Positions 17,881 through 25,139 of a DNA stretch of 43,985 nt are shown here, piece by piece. The translations under genes were made by a program, and so were the position numbers. Origin of the DNA: CAYPLH01 sp964411505 (GTDB lineage Bacteria > Bacillota > Clostridia > CAYPLH01 > DUMO01). The notes beneath the pieces are model-generated. The model had not been told where the DNA came from and searched no databases. It saw only the letters and a list, made by a program, of their open reading frames with translations. Where the stretch lies: NCBI GenBank assembly GCA_964411505.1, contig CAYPLH010000032.1, positions 1 through 43,985 on the forward strand, given 5' to 3'. The stretch's first letter is position 1. Each line of letters begins with the position of its first letter.

Positions 17881-17947
17881 GGGAGATCGCTCCTGTCTAA
17901 CTTTATTTAATATCATAATATTTATATGCTCCTTTCGTAAAAACAAT

Positions 17948-17978
17948 ACATGTAAGGAAACTTGGTTTCCTTACATGT
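17948..17978. promoter_or_regulatory. Perfect 14-bp inverted repeat upstream of TA operon
   Basis: ACATGTAAGGAAAC and GTTTCCTTACATGT around TTG, 68 nt before the antitoxin start. Position and symmetry suit the operator of the AbrB-type antitoxin. It would also form a hairpin in RNA. Confidence 0.65.
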
Positions 17979-18160
17979 TATTATATTACTCATATGACCA
18001 ATTGTCAAATAAGAAGTTGAAGATGTGTGTTTATCTTATGATCCACTTATGATAATGTCTCATTGTACCACATGTGAAAATGTCACCCTATTAAGAAGTT
18101 CAATATGAAAGCAGGTGGGGAGCTCTCTTACTTTCTCGTTTTTATTTAAGTCATAAAAAA

Positions 18161-18259
18161 GTTTCCATTTTGGATGCTGTCGTTTATGTTAATGATATTC
18201 ATAAAAAAAAAATGCTCGTCCCTAGGATAAAAAATAATCAAATCCTTCCAACATATTGA
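18161..18259 (+). pseudogene. Second RHH antitoxin remnant
   Basis: One frame reads VSILDAVVYVNDIHKKKM then LVPRIKNNQ and a stop at 18257. It aligns with NDIPNAVDYVNDIREKM of the RHH gene at 16880, and TATGTTAATGATAT is shared at DNA level. It has no start or DNA-binding part. The rest of the 17979-18255 gap shows no gene. Confidence 0.5.
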
Positions 18260-18284
18260 CAAAATCCCTCTCATTTTATAAACT
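18256..18284 (+). promoter_or_regulatory. loaP promoter
   Basis: Perfect TTGACA (18256-18261), a 17-bp spacer and TAAACT (18279-18284). The palindrome at 18289-18307 begins 4 nt later, over the expected transcription start. A TATAAA with a 15-bp spacer is the alternative -10. Confidence 0.65.
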
Positions 18285-18288
18285 AGAA

Positions 18289-18307
18289 TTGTTCACATTA
18301 TGAACAA
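18289..18307. promoter_or_regulatory. Operator candidate 1: TTGTTCA-N5-TGAACAA
   Basis: TTGTTCACATTATGAACAA, a perfect 7-bp dyad with a 5-bp centre, 4 nt after the -10. The same arms at the same distance occur at 19418-19436. This suggests a repressor site shared by loaP and the glycan operon. Confidence 0.7.
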
Positions 18308-18323
18308 AGGGGTCAGATTTACT

Positions 18324-18845
18324 GTGAGAGAAGAGAGAAAAGATAACTGGTATGCTTTGTTTGTATTAACCGGTGAAGAAGAGAATGTAAAAGAGCGTCT
18401 AAAATATAGGTTCCGCGATGAGCTTCGCATACTTGTTCCTAAGCGCAAATTAAGGGAGCGTAAGCGTGGAAAGTGGATTCATTGTATAAAAACACTGTTT
18501 CCAGGCTATATACTCATAAACGGAGACTTGAGTGTTGAGCAGTACTATCGCTTAAAAGGCGTTCCAGGTCTATTAATGCTTCTTCGAAATGGATATGAAC
18601 CACTTAAAATTTCACAAGAAGAAATGGTCATATTAAACAGGTTAATATGCAACGATGAAACTATTGGCTTTTCCAGTGTGCTTGTGGAAAACGGCAGAGT
18701 GGCTGTAATTGACGGTCCACTAGTTTCTCAGGAAGGTATTATTGTAAGCGTGGATCACCGAAAAGGAAGAGCAAAGGTGAAGCTTAATTTTCTTGGTGAG
18801 CCCAGACTAGTGGATTTAGGAATATCAGTATTACAACCGGCTTGA
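18324..18845 (+). CDS. loaP: LoaP-type transcription antiterminator (NusG paralog)
   Basis: About 173 aa. It has an N-terminal NGN domain (NWYALFVLTGEEENVKERL, then VPKRKLRERKRGKW, then TLFPGYILI) and a C-terminal KOW domain (NGRVAVIDGPLVSQEGIIVS). The length and the RK-rich segment fit LoaP, the specialised NusG paralog that promotes read-through of long polysaccharide or antibiotic operons and binds an RNA hairpin in their leaders. The position ahead of a glycan cluster agrees. ATG 18300 lies within the operator palindrome and near the expected transcription start, with no ribosome binding site; GTG 18324 has AAAGGGG 11 nt upstream, so I chose it. Housekeeping NusG is unlikely because no secE or rplK is near. 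Confidence 0.85.
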   Translation: MREERKDNWYALFVLTGEEENVKERLKYRFRDELRILVPKRKLRERKRGKWIHCIKTLFPGYILINGDLSVEQYYRLKGVPGLLMLLRNGYEPLKISQEEMVILNRLICNDETIGFSSVLVENGRVAVIDGPLVSQEGIIVSVDHRKGRAKVKLNFLGEPRLVDLGISVLQPA

Positions 18846-18928
18846 ATTTTAATATTTGAAAGCATTTCTCCTGCGACATTAATTTCAAGTAGAATTTTAC
18901 TTATGACAATTTTATCTCTACGATTCAT
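18755..18928 (-). pseudogene. HEPN (DUF86) toxin, truncated N-terminal fragment
   Basis: Starting at ATG 18928, overlapping the MNT stop, the minus strand reads MNRRDKIVISKILLEINVAG and then EMLSNI, a good match to the first helix of DUF86/HEPN ribonucleases (MxxRDKxVxxKILxEI). After about 27 residues the frame enters the antisense of loaP and stops at 18755. The RNase motif (RxxxxH), normally near the C-terminus, is missing. The gene seems to have been cut when loaP sequence was joined here. Confidence 0.65.
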
Positions 18929-19205
18929 AAACGGGTATAACCTCCCCCAAGGTAATTAGAGCTCCTTCAGTTAACGGAGCATGGATGATATCAACATCCA
19001 AACCAATTATTTCTTCAAGTCGATATTTCAACCCGGATAAGGTAAGTAATGATACTGAGGGTGTTTTAAATTCTACTAATAAATCAATATCACTTTCCTG
19101 ATTATATGTGCCATCAGCATATGAGCCAAATAAGTCAACTCTCTTAATCGGATATTCTTTACCAACTATAGCGATGCTATTTTTAATCTTATTTATATCA
19201 ATCAT
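18918..19205 (-). CDS. MNT-type minimal nucleotidyltransferase (MntA-like antitoxin), orphan
   Basis: A 95-aa minimal nucleotidyltransferase with GSYADGTYNQESDIDLLVEF near residues 27-46, the GSx(n)DxD metal-binding motif. In complete HEPN-MNT modules this protein neutralises the HEPN RNase, in some systems by adding AMP residues. Here the downstream HEPN frame is only an N-terminal stub, so the protein is an orphan. The third catalytic Asp may be in LDVDIIHAP near 72-80. The gene converges on loaP with about 70 nt between the stops. Confidence 0.85.
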   Translation of the reverse strand: MIDINKIKNSIAIVGKEYPIKRVDLFGSYADGTYNQESDIDLLVEFKTPSVSLLTLSGLKYRLEEIIGLDVDIIHAPLTEGALITLGEVIPVYES

Positions 19206-19234
19206 AAATTTATCACCTATTTATGTTAGTGTAA

Positions 19235-19280
19235 ACAAAAATAATATAATGATGGTATAATATTATTATATTATTTTTGT
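19235..19280. promoter_or_regulatory. 16-bp perfect AT-rich inverted repeat
   Basis: ACAAAAATAATATAAT (19235-19250) and its exact complement (19265-19280) lie upstream of the MNT gene and of a short rightward frame (19294-19344, MNSEKIRLNDQKMYGT, with GGAG upstream). It may be the operator/promoter of the former TA operon. The short frame may be a gene remnant and is not called. Confidence 0.5.
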
Positions 19281-19384
19281 GTGGAGTTGTAAAATGAATT
19301 CTGAAAAAATTAGATTAAATGACCAGAAAATGTACGGCACCTAAAGTTACAATTCACAATCCCAAATATCATCTAAAAAATTAT

Positions 19385-19413
19385 TTGACTTAAGCTTTCC
19401 TATACGATAAAAT
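19385..19413 (+). promoter_or_regulatory. Promoter of MarR_EPS/glycan operon
   Basis: TTGACT (19385-19390), a 17-bp spacer and TAAAAT (19408-19413), followed after 4 nt by the palindrome at 19418. This geometry is identical to the loaP promoter and predicts a leader of about 260 nt before the ATG at 19681. Confidence 0.75.
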
Positions 19414-19417
19414 GATG

Positions 19418-19436
19418 TTGTTCATAACATGAACAA
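19418..19436. promoter_or_regulatory. Operator candidate 2: TTGTTCA-N5-TGAACAA
   Basis: TTGTTCATAACATGAACAA, with the same arms as at 18289-18307, again 4 nt after the -10. It is followed two genes' width later by a MarR-type regulator, the obvious candidate ligand. Confidence 0.72.
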
Positions 19437-19437
19437 G

Positions 19438-19581
19438 CTAGAAAAATTCGACAAAATCCGAAATTTTTATACGGTGTTTCGGCCCGTGTTATAAACGTAG
19501 GAGGTAAGGAAATTTATTTTAAGGTAGGTTAGCGCAGGACCTGTCCTATAACAAAGCTATGCCCAAAAAATTAATTTCCTT
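19438..19581 (+). ncRNA. Structured leader candidate of glycan operon
   Basis: The expected leader can fold into two parts. The first is a hairpin CCGAAA (19458-19463) / TTTCGG (19477-19482). The second is closed by AAGGAAATT (19506-19514) / AATTTCCTT (19573-19581) and encloses AGGAC/GTCCT and GGTTAGC/GCTATGCC pairings. LoaP proteins bind leader hairpins, so this is a candidate target. It did not match a riboswitch class that I know. Inference from sequence only. Confidence 0.4.
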
Positions 19582-19650
19582 GAAAGACAGGGGACGGTTC
19601 TGTGTCTTGGGAGCTTTGCCCCTAAGACACAGAACCGTCCCCTGTCTTTC
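19582..19650. repeat. 27-bp perfect inverted repeat, REP-like hairpin (ACAGGGGACGGTTCTGTGTC)
   Basis: Arms at 19582-19608 and 19624-19650 are exactly complementary, and the loop adds a GGG/CCC pair. The core GACAGGGGACGGTTCTGTGT resembles a dispersed palindromic sequence seen in many bacterial genomes near REP-associated transposases. No transposase is present here. It lies in the operon leader, so it may also affect transcription, but it lacks a T-tract. Confidence 0.8.
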
Positions 19651-19680
19651 CCTGTCACACCCAATAGACTAGAGGTTTTC

Positions 19681-20211
19681 ATGAAAAACGAACATCAAAT
19701 TTTAAACACAATTGAAGAAAATAATGAGATTACACAAAGAGATATTGCAAAATATACCGGGCTTTCTTTGGGCAGTGTAAACATTATAATAAAGCGGTTG
19801 ATAAAAAAGGGGTTCATTAAAATGGAAAAGCTAAGCCCCCGCACAATCCGCTATATACTAACGCCAGAGGGAATCAGACAAAAAGCTACGGCAACATATA
19901 ATTATGTAATAAGCTCTTATAAGTATATAAATGAAATCAACTTAAAAATCGAGAAAATGCTGCATGATGATAGTAATAAAGATATTGATGAAATGATTCT
20001 TTTTGGCAGTACAGATGAAATACTTTCACTCTTGCAAAGCCGATTAAAACAACACAATATACAATTTACTCATATTTTGTCTGTGGATATGTTAAAAGAG
20101 CTATGTACAACGGGCAAAAAAAATAGTAAAATAATTGCGTGGGAACCAGACAGAATAGAACAGCTACTTAATAGCGGGGTTCCATTTATAAACTTTATAG
20201 ATTTGATATAA
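19681..20211 (+). CDS. MarR-type winged-helix regulator (EPS-associated family)
   Basis: A 176-aa protein. Residues 1-75 form a winged helix (EHQILNTIEENNEITQRDIA, then LSLGSVNIIIKRLIKKGFI and the wing SPRTIRYILTPEG), as in the MarR family regulators found at EPS clusters. Residues about 95-176 (IDEMILFGSTDEILSLL, then FTHILSVDML and IIAWEPDRIEQLL) form a small alpha/beta domain that may bind a ligand. TAGAGG 6 nt before ATG 19681 is the ribosome binding site. As first gene after the operator-bearing promoter it is the best candidate to bind TTGTTCA-N5-TGAACAA at its own and the loaP promoter; this is inference. Confidence 0.82.
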   Translation: MKNEHQILNTIEENNEITQRDIAKYTGLSLGSVNIIIKRLIKKGFIKMEKLSPRTIRYILTPEGIRQKATATYNYVISSYKYINEINLKIEKMLHDDSNKDIDEMILFGSTDEILSLLQSRLKQHNIQFTHILSVDMLKELCTTGKKNSKIIAWEPDRIEQLLNSGVPFINFIDLI

Positions 20212-20226
20212 TCTGATTATCTTTTT

Positions 20227-20249
20227 AGCAAGTCACTTTGTGACTTGCT
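20227..20249. other. Perfect hairpin after regulator gene
   Basis: AGCAAGTCA and TGACTTGCT arms around a short CTTTG centre. There is no T-tract on the plus strand, so it may be an RNA processing site or attenuator rather than a terminator. Confidence 0.45.
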
Positions 20250-20267
20250 GCTGCAAGTTATGCAAGC

Positions 20268-20351
20268 GCAGCTTTACGACCAGCCTCAAGATGCATAGGC
20301 GAACAGCAAGCAGCTTTACGACCAGCCTCAAGAAGCATGGGCGAACAGCAA
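20268..20351. repeat. 42-bp tandem direct repeat, two copies
   Basis: GCAGCTTTACGACCAGCCTC begins copies at 20268 and 20310; each 42-bp unit ends GGCGAACAGCAA and the two differ at two positions. It lies between the regulator gene and the ligase gene and is GC-richer than its surroundings. No coding use was seen. Confidence 0.85.
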
Positions 20352-20429
20352 GCATACATTCTTGGATAATCATAATCTGATCATAATTTTTATACGAATA
20401 TATTATTATGTGAAGGTAGGTACAAAAGT

Positions 20430-23400
20430 TTGTCTAAATTAGAGAGCAACACAAGTGAGAAAAGTGAGATAAAAAGCCGAAGTCAAAATAAAGAGAAAGT
20501 GGCTCAAAAAGTGACTAAAAACACCAACAAAAAAAATCAAGCAACTTCGGAAAATGATCGTGGTATTAAACACATTTTATATAAAGTAAATGATTTTTTA
20601 GCAACTGAATACATGATGAAGTTTGCTCGATACATGAGATTGGCAGCGTTATTAATAGTATGTGCTGTCCTTTTTTACTCGCCCTATCCTAGGGGATTGT
20701 TTTTCGAAAGAGAAACACTTACAGCTGAAATTATAGTATTTGGCGCATTTTTACTCTTTTGGTTATCAAAAATAATATTAAGAGACAAAAGTTTCTTAAA
20801 GACACCCCTTGATTATGCAGCGCTTACCCTTGTGGTAGTGTATTTTATATCAATATTTGGCGCGGTGGCAAAGCGCGAAGCCATTATGGAGTGGATTAGG
20901 TATTGCACATATTTTGCAGTATTTTTAATGATTTCGGAGCTTGCCTCTGAACATAAAACTAGGATAAGAATATTAGGAGTTTTTATTGCATCGGCTGTTG
21001 GAGTATGTATACTTGGACTTGATGCAGTTTCTGGAAGCAGGATTGCGCTGATTTTCAACAACCTTTTTGAACAGCTTGGTCTAAGGGTGAAATTTACAGG
21101 AATGACTGATTACGGAAGACTTGCTTCTACATTTCAGTATGTTAATGCTCTTGCGGGATATCTTATTGTAGCATTTTTTGTTGCGATAGGTCTTACCACC
21201 TTATCCGAGAAACTCACTAAAAAGGTTGTTTTAAGTGCTACAAGCTTCATGATAATGCTTGTGTTTGCTCATACATTAAGTCGTGGTGCATTTTTAGTAA
21301 TGCCACTAGCTGCGATATTATATTTTTTAGTTCTTCCAAAAGGCAGCAGAATTAAAGGGTTTGCGAACATGCTGGCACCGATTATCCCAGCGTTCATACT
21401 CACAATGAAGCTCACTTCATATATGAATGAAACCCAATTTGCACCTTATGTTTGGCTGCTCGTACTACTAGGCTGTGTTGCGACTTCGATAATTACTTTA
21501 CTTATGCAGTCTGCTGTAAAATTCCTTGAAGCTATAAGCTGGAAGGTATATGCCGGAATGTCAGCTGCCGCCATAGTAGTTGTAATTGCAGTGGCAATAG
21601 TTGCACTTACTGTGTCAGCGCCCTTATCTTTATCCAATTTTGATGGAGATAAAAACCTATACACTAGTGAAACAAAAAATGTGGTCCTAGAGCCGGGTAA
21701 CGATTATAGGCTTTTGTTTGATGTGCAAGCTGAAATGAAAGCTGATGCGCCTTATTCATATAGAGTCGAAATATATAGCAGGACAAATAATGATATATTA
21801 TTTATGAGATCCGGAACGCATCTTGCAACTTTTTCCGAAAAGGCTACCGACGCAAAAGTGACCCGGGAAGTTGATTTTACTGTACCTACTGAAAGTAGGA
21901 TTGTGGACGTAGCGTTTATTAACTATTATCCAGGGACAGAGGCGGTGTTTGACAATGCGTCGGTGGTGGATACCCAAACAGGTAAGGTTGCATCGGGTAT
22001 AGTGCTCAATTATAAATATATGCCTGAAATTGTTACTACACGTCTTCAGGATTTTACCGCCAATAAGAGTGGTCTTATGAGACAAATTTATTATAAGGAC
22101 GGTCTTGCGCTCTTTAAGGATTATCCTATTATAGGAGCGGGTGGCGGCGCTTGGGAGTTTTTGTACCAGAAATACCAATCCTACTATTATAGCACCACAC
22201 AGGCACACAATTTTATTCTGCAGCTGGGTGTTGAAACAGGGATTATTGGACTTATTGCTTTTTTGGGAATTGTTTTTTCGCTTGTTATAATGTTTGCAAA
22301 AAGATTTTTTGCTAAACAAAAAGCAGAGGTTGATATAAATGCGCAAAATGGCGTAATAATGGCAGCATTAATTACTGCGATACTCGGACTTTTGGCACAC
22401 TCAATGATTGATTTTGATCTGTCCTATACGTCATTGGGGATTTTGCTGTGGTTGTTGATGGGTATGTTTAATGCTATATATAGGACAACTGAAGGTCAAG
22501 CAGTAAAGAGCACAAAAGTAGTTGGTAAGCTAACTTTTTATTTAATTAAGATTACCAAGACAAGACAGTTTAAGTTATACCCTACAATCGGGCTTATTGT
22601 TGCGATAATAATTGGAATGCTGCCGATTAATTTTGTAAGAGCTATAAACTTTGGCGAAAAATCCATTGCCGCAAATCAAAACGGTGATAATAAAACGGCA
22701 ATGCTGCATATGGCAAAAGCAAACAAGATTGATAAATTTATGCCTGAGTACAAAATAGACTGGGCTAACCTTATAAAAGTTCAGGAAAATTTATTTGCTG
22801 AAAATTTGGTTTATGCCGATAACTTAATGGTAGAAGCTGAAAAGCTCACATTATGCAATTCAATGCTAAAAGCAAGAATTGGTTCTTATTATCTTGAAAG
22901 AGGAGATATAGAAAAGGGTATTGAGCTTTTCGATAAGGCAGCAGAGCTGCGTCCCCTAAGGCCTGAGGAATGGCAGCAGCGCATTGGTGCATACTTTAAT
23001 GTGACTATCGCGTGCTTTTCAGCAGACCGTGCAGATAAGGGTCTTGAGTATATAGATAAGACACTAATGCTCATTGATGACGCACGAAAGGTAAACACTA
23101 AAAATTTGGATCCCTTCATTTTTAGTGCTGCAACTGATGAGATGTTAGAGCGGTTAAAATATGTAAAGGACAACGTCGGAAAACAGTATAATTTTGCTTT
23201 GGACAAAATTGTCTTCTATAATGTGCCATCCATGGATATAAACTATGATGGTGTGCCTGACCAATGGAACAAAGCCGTACCTGCGTCCGTCAATATAAAA
23301 TATGAAAAAGGCATCATGCAGGCTATAAATAAAGATGAAAGTATACAATTCATACGGTCAAGGGAATTAGAATTTGTACCGGGCAGGACATATACTGTAA

Positions 23401-23609
23401 GTGTATTTTTAAATAATTGCGATGAGGTAGAATCCGTTCCATTTGAAATAACAGGAGTAACCAAAGGGGTTGAAACACTTGTGCGAAATGGAACTGAATA
23501 TACGGCACAAGTAACTATACCCGAAGATTATGAGCCAAGAGATAACTACTTAAGGATTGGAGTTGCGGATCAGATTGATATAATTATAATGAGTATTATA
23601 GAAAAATAA
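20430..23609 (+). CDS. Large O-antigen ligase/polymerase-like membrane protein with extracytoplasmic beta domain and TPR-like region
   Basis: A 1059-aa protein. Residues 1-45 are a Lys/Ser/Asn-rich cytoplasmic tail. About ten membrane helices follow between roughly 68 and 400. Residues about 405-525 (SNFDGDKNLYTSETKNVVLE through FDNASVVDTQTG) look like a beta-sandwich domain inside the large external loop. The Wzy/WaaL loop motif comes next (FKDYPIIGAGGGAWEFLY, then TTQAHNFILQLGVETGIIGL), with more helices to about 745. Helical TPR-like repeats lie at 770-870 (YYLERGDIEKGIELFDKAAE), and a C-terminal beta domain at about 925-1059. The role is polymerisation or ligation of lipid-linked glycan outside the membrane. 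The start is TTG at 20430. It is far longer than usual ligases (about 400-450 aa). Confidence 0.85.
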   Translation: MSKLESNTSEKSEIKSRSQNKEKVAQKVTKNTNKKNQATSENDRGIKHILYKVNDFLATEYMMKFARYMRLAALLIVCAVLFYSPYPRGLFFERETLTAEIIVFGAFLLFWLSKIILRDKSFLKTPLDYAALTLVVVYFISIFGAVAKREAIMEWIRYCTYFAVFLMISELASEHKTRIRILGVFIASAVGVCILGLDAVSGSRIALIFNNLFEQLGLRVKFTGMTDYGRLASTFQYVNALAGYLIVAFFVAIGLTTLSEKLTKKVVLSATSFMIMLVFAHTLSRGAFLVMPLAAILYFLVLPKGSRIKGFANMLAPIIPAFILTMKLTSYMNETQFAPYVWLLVLLGCVATSIITLLMQSAVKFLEAISWKVYAGMSAAAIVVVIAVAIVALTVSAPLSLSNFDGDKNLYTSETKNVVLEPGNDYRLLFDVQAEMKADAPYSYRVEIYSRTNNDILFMRSGTHLATFSEKATDAKVTREVDFTVPTESRIVDVAFINYYPGTEAVFDNASVVDTQTGKVASGIVLNYKYMPEIVTTRLQDFTANKSGLMRQIYYKDGLALFKDYPIIGAGGGAWEFLYQKYQSYYYSTTQAHNFILQLGVETGIIGLIAFLGIVFSLVIMFAKRFFAKQKAEVDINAQNGVIMAALITAILGLLAHSMIDFDLSYTSLGILLWLLMGMFNAIYRTTEGQAVKSTKVVGKLTFYLIKITKTRQFKLYPTIGLIVAIIIGMLPINFVRAINFGEKSIAANQNGDNKTAMLHMAKANKIDKFMPEYKIDWANLIKVQENLFAENLVYADNLMVEAEKLTLCNSMLKARIGSYYLERGDIEKGIELFDKAAELRPLRPEEWQQRIGAYFNVTIACFSADRADKGLEYIDKTLMLIDDARKVNTKNLDPFIFSAATDEMLERLKYVKDNVGKQYNFALDKIVFYNVPSMDINYDGVPDQWNKAVPASVNIKYEKGIMQAINKDESIQFIRSRELEFVPGRTYTVSVFLNNCDEVESVPFEITGVTKGVETLVRNGTEYTAQVTIPEDYEPRDNYLRIGVADQIDIIIMSIIEK

Positions 23610-23618
23610 ATTTTTACC

Positions 23619-23652
23619 GATCCAACTGACCAACTGTCCAACTGACCAACTA
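23619..23652. repeat. 8-bp array (CCAACTGA/CCAACTGT)
   Basis: Four units of NNYCCAAC type (ATCCAACTGACCAACTGTCC onward) in the 156-nt gap between ligase and Wzz-like genes. Same family as at 98-130. Confidence 0.85.
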
Positions 23653-23765
23653 AGTGAGGAAGTTGTAAGTCATAAGTTAAAGGTTGATCTATATCTAACA
23701 CTAACTAACCAACAACGACCGATTGCTAATGCTAAGAACAACAAATGAGGAAGTGACAAAACAAA

Positions 23766-25139
23766 ATGGAAGAAGTATCATTACGCGAAGTAATAGAAGC
23801 AATATTAAAAGGGAAATGGATAATTATCGGAATAACGATACTCTGTCTTTTAGCGGGTTTTTTTGGAACCAGCATTTTTACAGCTTTTGATTCACAAGTG
23901 CAGATTATTATAGCGTTAAACTATACAGGTGTTGAGAAAGGGCTTAATCCGGACAAAACAAAGTTTGATATTAATATATTAACAGCTCCTATAGTTTTGG
24001 CTAAAGCTATGGAAGAGGCGGGTATAGAAGGAAACACTATAACAGATATAAAAAAGAACATTGAAATTAAGCCTATTATCCCCAATGCAATCGGGGAAAA
24101 GATTGAAGCGACAAGAACAAAGGGAGAAGATTATACCTTCTACCCCAATGAATATGTAATGACCTACAAGATACCCAAAAAAAGTGGTATCAGCGAATCA
24201 GAAGGAAGACAGCTATTAACTTATATGGTGAGTGCCTACGAGCAATACTTTTTTGAGCTTTACTTTGAAAAAACTGTACTTGCCAATGCTGTTGGCTCAC
24301 TTGATTATAAAGCGTATGACTATCCTGAAGTTTCACTTGTCATGAGAAGCCAGATTGATATTATAGATGACTATCTTAATAAAAAAACAATTGAGGCGAA
24401 AGATTTTCGCTCCAAGAAAACCGGTTATTCTTTTGCTGACCTTAAAGAATCGGTTAAAATTGTTGATTCTGTGGATATAAACAGAATGGATTCACTTATT
24501 GGTGCATACAACCTTACAAAAGATAGTGAAAAGCTTATAATAAACTATGAAAACAGGATAAAGCAGCTTGAGTTAGAAAAGGTCAAAAAAGAAAGTGAAG
24601 CCCAAACAGCAAGAGAGATGATGGACAGCTTTAAAAGGGAGCAGAATATGGTAATGCTGCCTGGCGGAATCGAAGATAGTATGCAGATCGACTCTGGCAA
24701 CTCCTATTACGACAAGCTTGCAAAAAGGTCTACCGAAGCTGGAGTTAAGGCAAACAATATACAGCACGATATTAACTATTTCAAAAGTGAAATAGACAGA
24801 ATAAAAACCGATGCCATTCCTAAGGCGGAAAAGGATGAGGCAGTCGCGGATGTGGTAGTTCTCGTTGAAGGGGTTAGAGAAAAGCTCAATCTTTGGATTG
24901 ATACTATCAATGAGACAACTTTTGAATATTATGATTACAGGCTGGGGACACAAATAATGACATTGTCTCCTGCCGAAACATCCTCTGTAACAAATAAGCT
25001 AATGAACTTGGCAATTTCAGCGGTGTTAGGAGTAATGCTCGGGGTGTTTATTGTATTGTTTATGCAATACTGGAAGGATTCAGAAAACGACATAAATAGG
25101 GTAGGGGTGATTTCTGATGAAACAAGCAAAATCAAATAA
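23766..25139 (+). CDS. Wzz-like chain-length determinant protein
   Basis: A 457-aa protein with the Wzz/PCP layout. A short cytoplasmic N-terminus (MEEVSLREVIEAILKGKW) precedes a membrane helix at about 19-40. A large external domain with coiled coil at about 240-310 (IINYENRIKQLELEKVKKES) follows, then a second membrane helix at about 412-432 (LMNLAISAVLGVMLGVFIVL) and a charged tail. Such proteins set the length of polysaccharide chains with the polymerase and, in Gram-positives, work with a tyrosine kinase. No such kinase is in the window. GAGGAAG lies about 15 nt before ATG 23766. It overlaps the next gene by 23 nt. Confidence 0.85.
   Translation: MEEVSLREVIEAILKGKWIIIGITILCLLAGFFGTSIFTAFDSQVQIIIALNYTGVEKGLNPDKTKFDINILTAPIVLAKAMEEAGIEGNTITDIKKNIEIKPIIPNAIGEKIEATRTKGEDYTFYPNEYVMTYKIPKKSGISESEGRQLLTYMVSAYEQYFFELYFEKTVLANAVGSLDYKAYDYPEVSLVMRSQIDIIDDYLNKKTIEAKDFRSKKTGYSFADLKESVKIVDSVDINRMDSLIGAYNLTKDSEKLIINYENRIKQLELEKVKKESEAQTAREMMDSFKREQNMVMLPGGIEDSMQIDSGNSYYDKLAKRSTEAGVKANNIQHDINYFKSEIDRIKTDAIPKAEKDEAVADVVVLVEGVREKLNLWIDTINETTFEYYDYRLGTQIMTLSPAETSSVTNKLMNLAISAVLGVMLGVFIVLFMQYWKDSENDINRVGVISDETSKIK

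Noticed and set aside
17881..17946. Longer start of the AbrB-type antitoxin
   Set aside because: ATG 17880 has AGGAG at proper spacing and begins at the domain; the extension is not family-like.
18300..18323. ATG 18300 as loaP start
   Set aside because: It lies in the operator palindrome at the expected transcription start and lacks a ribosome binding site.
18324..18845. Housekeeping NusG
   Set aside because: There is no secE or ribosomal protein neighbour; length and location fit the LoaP branch.
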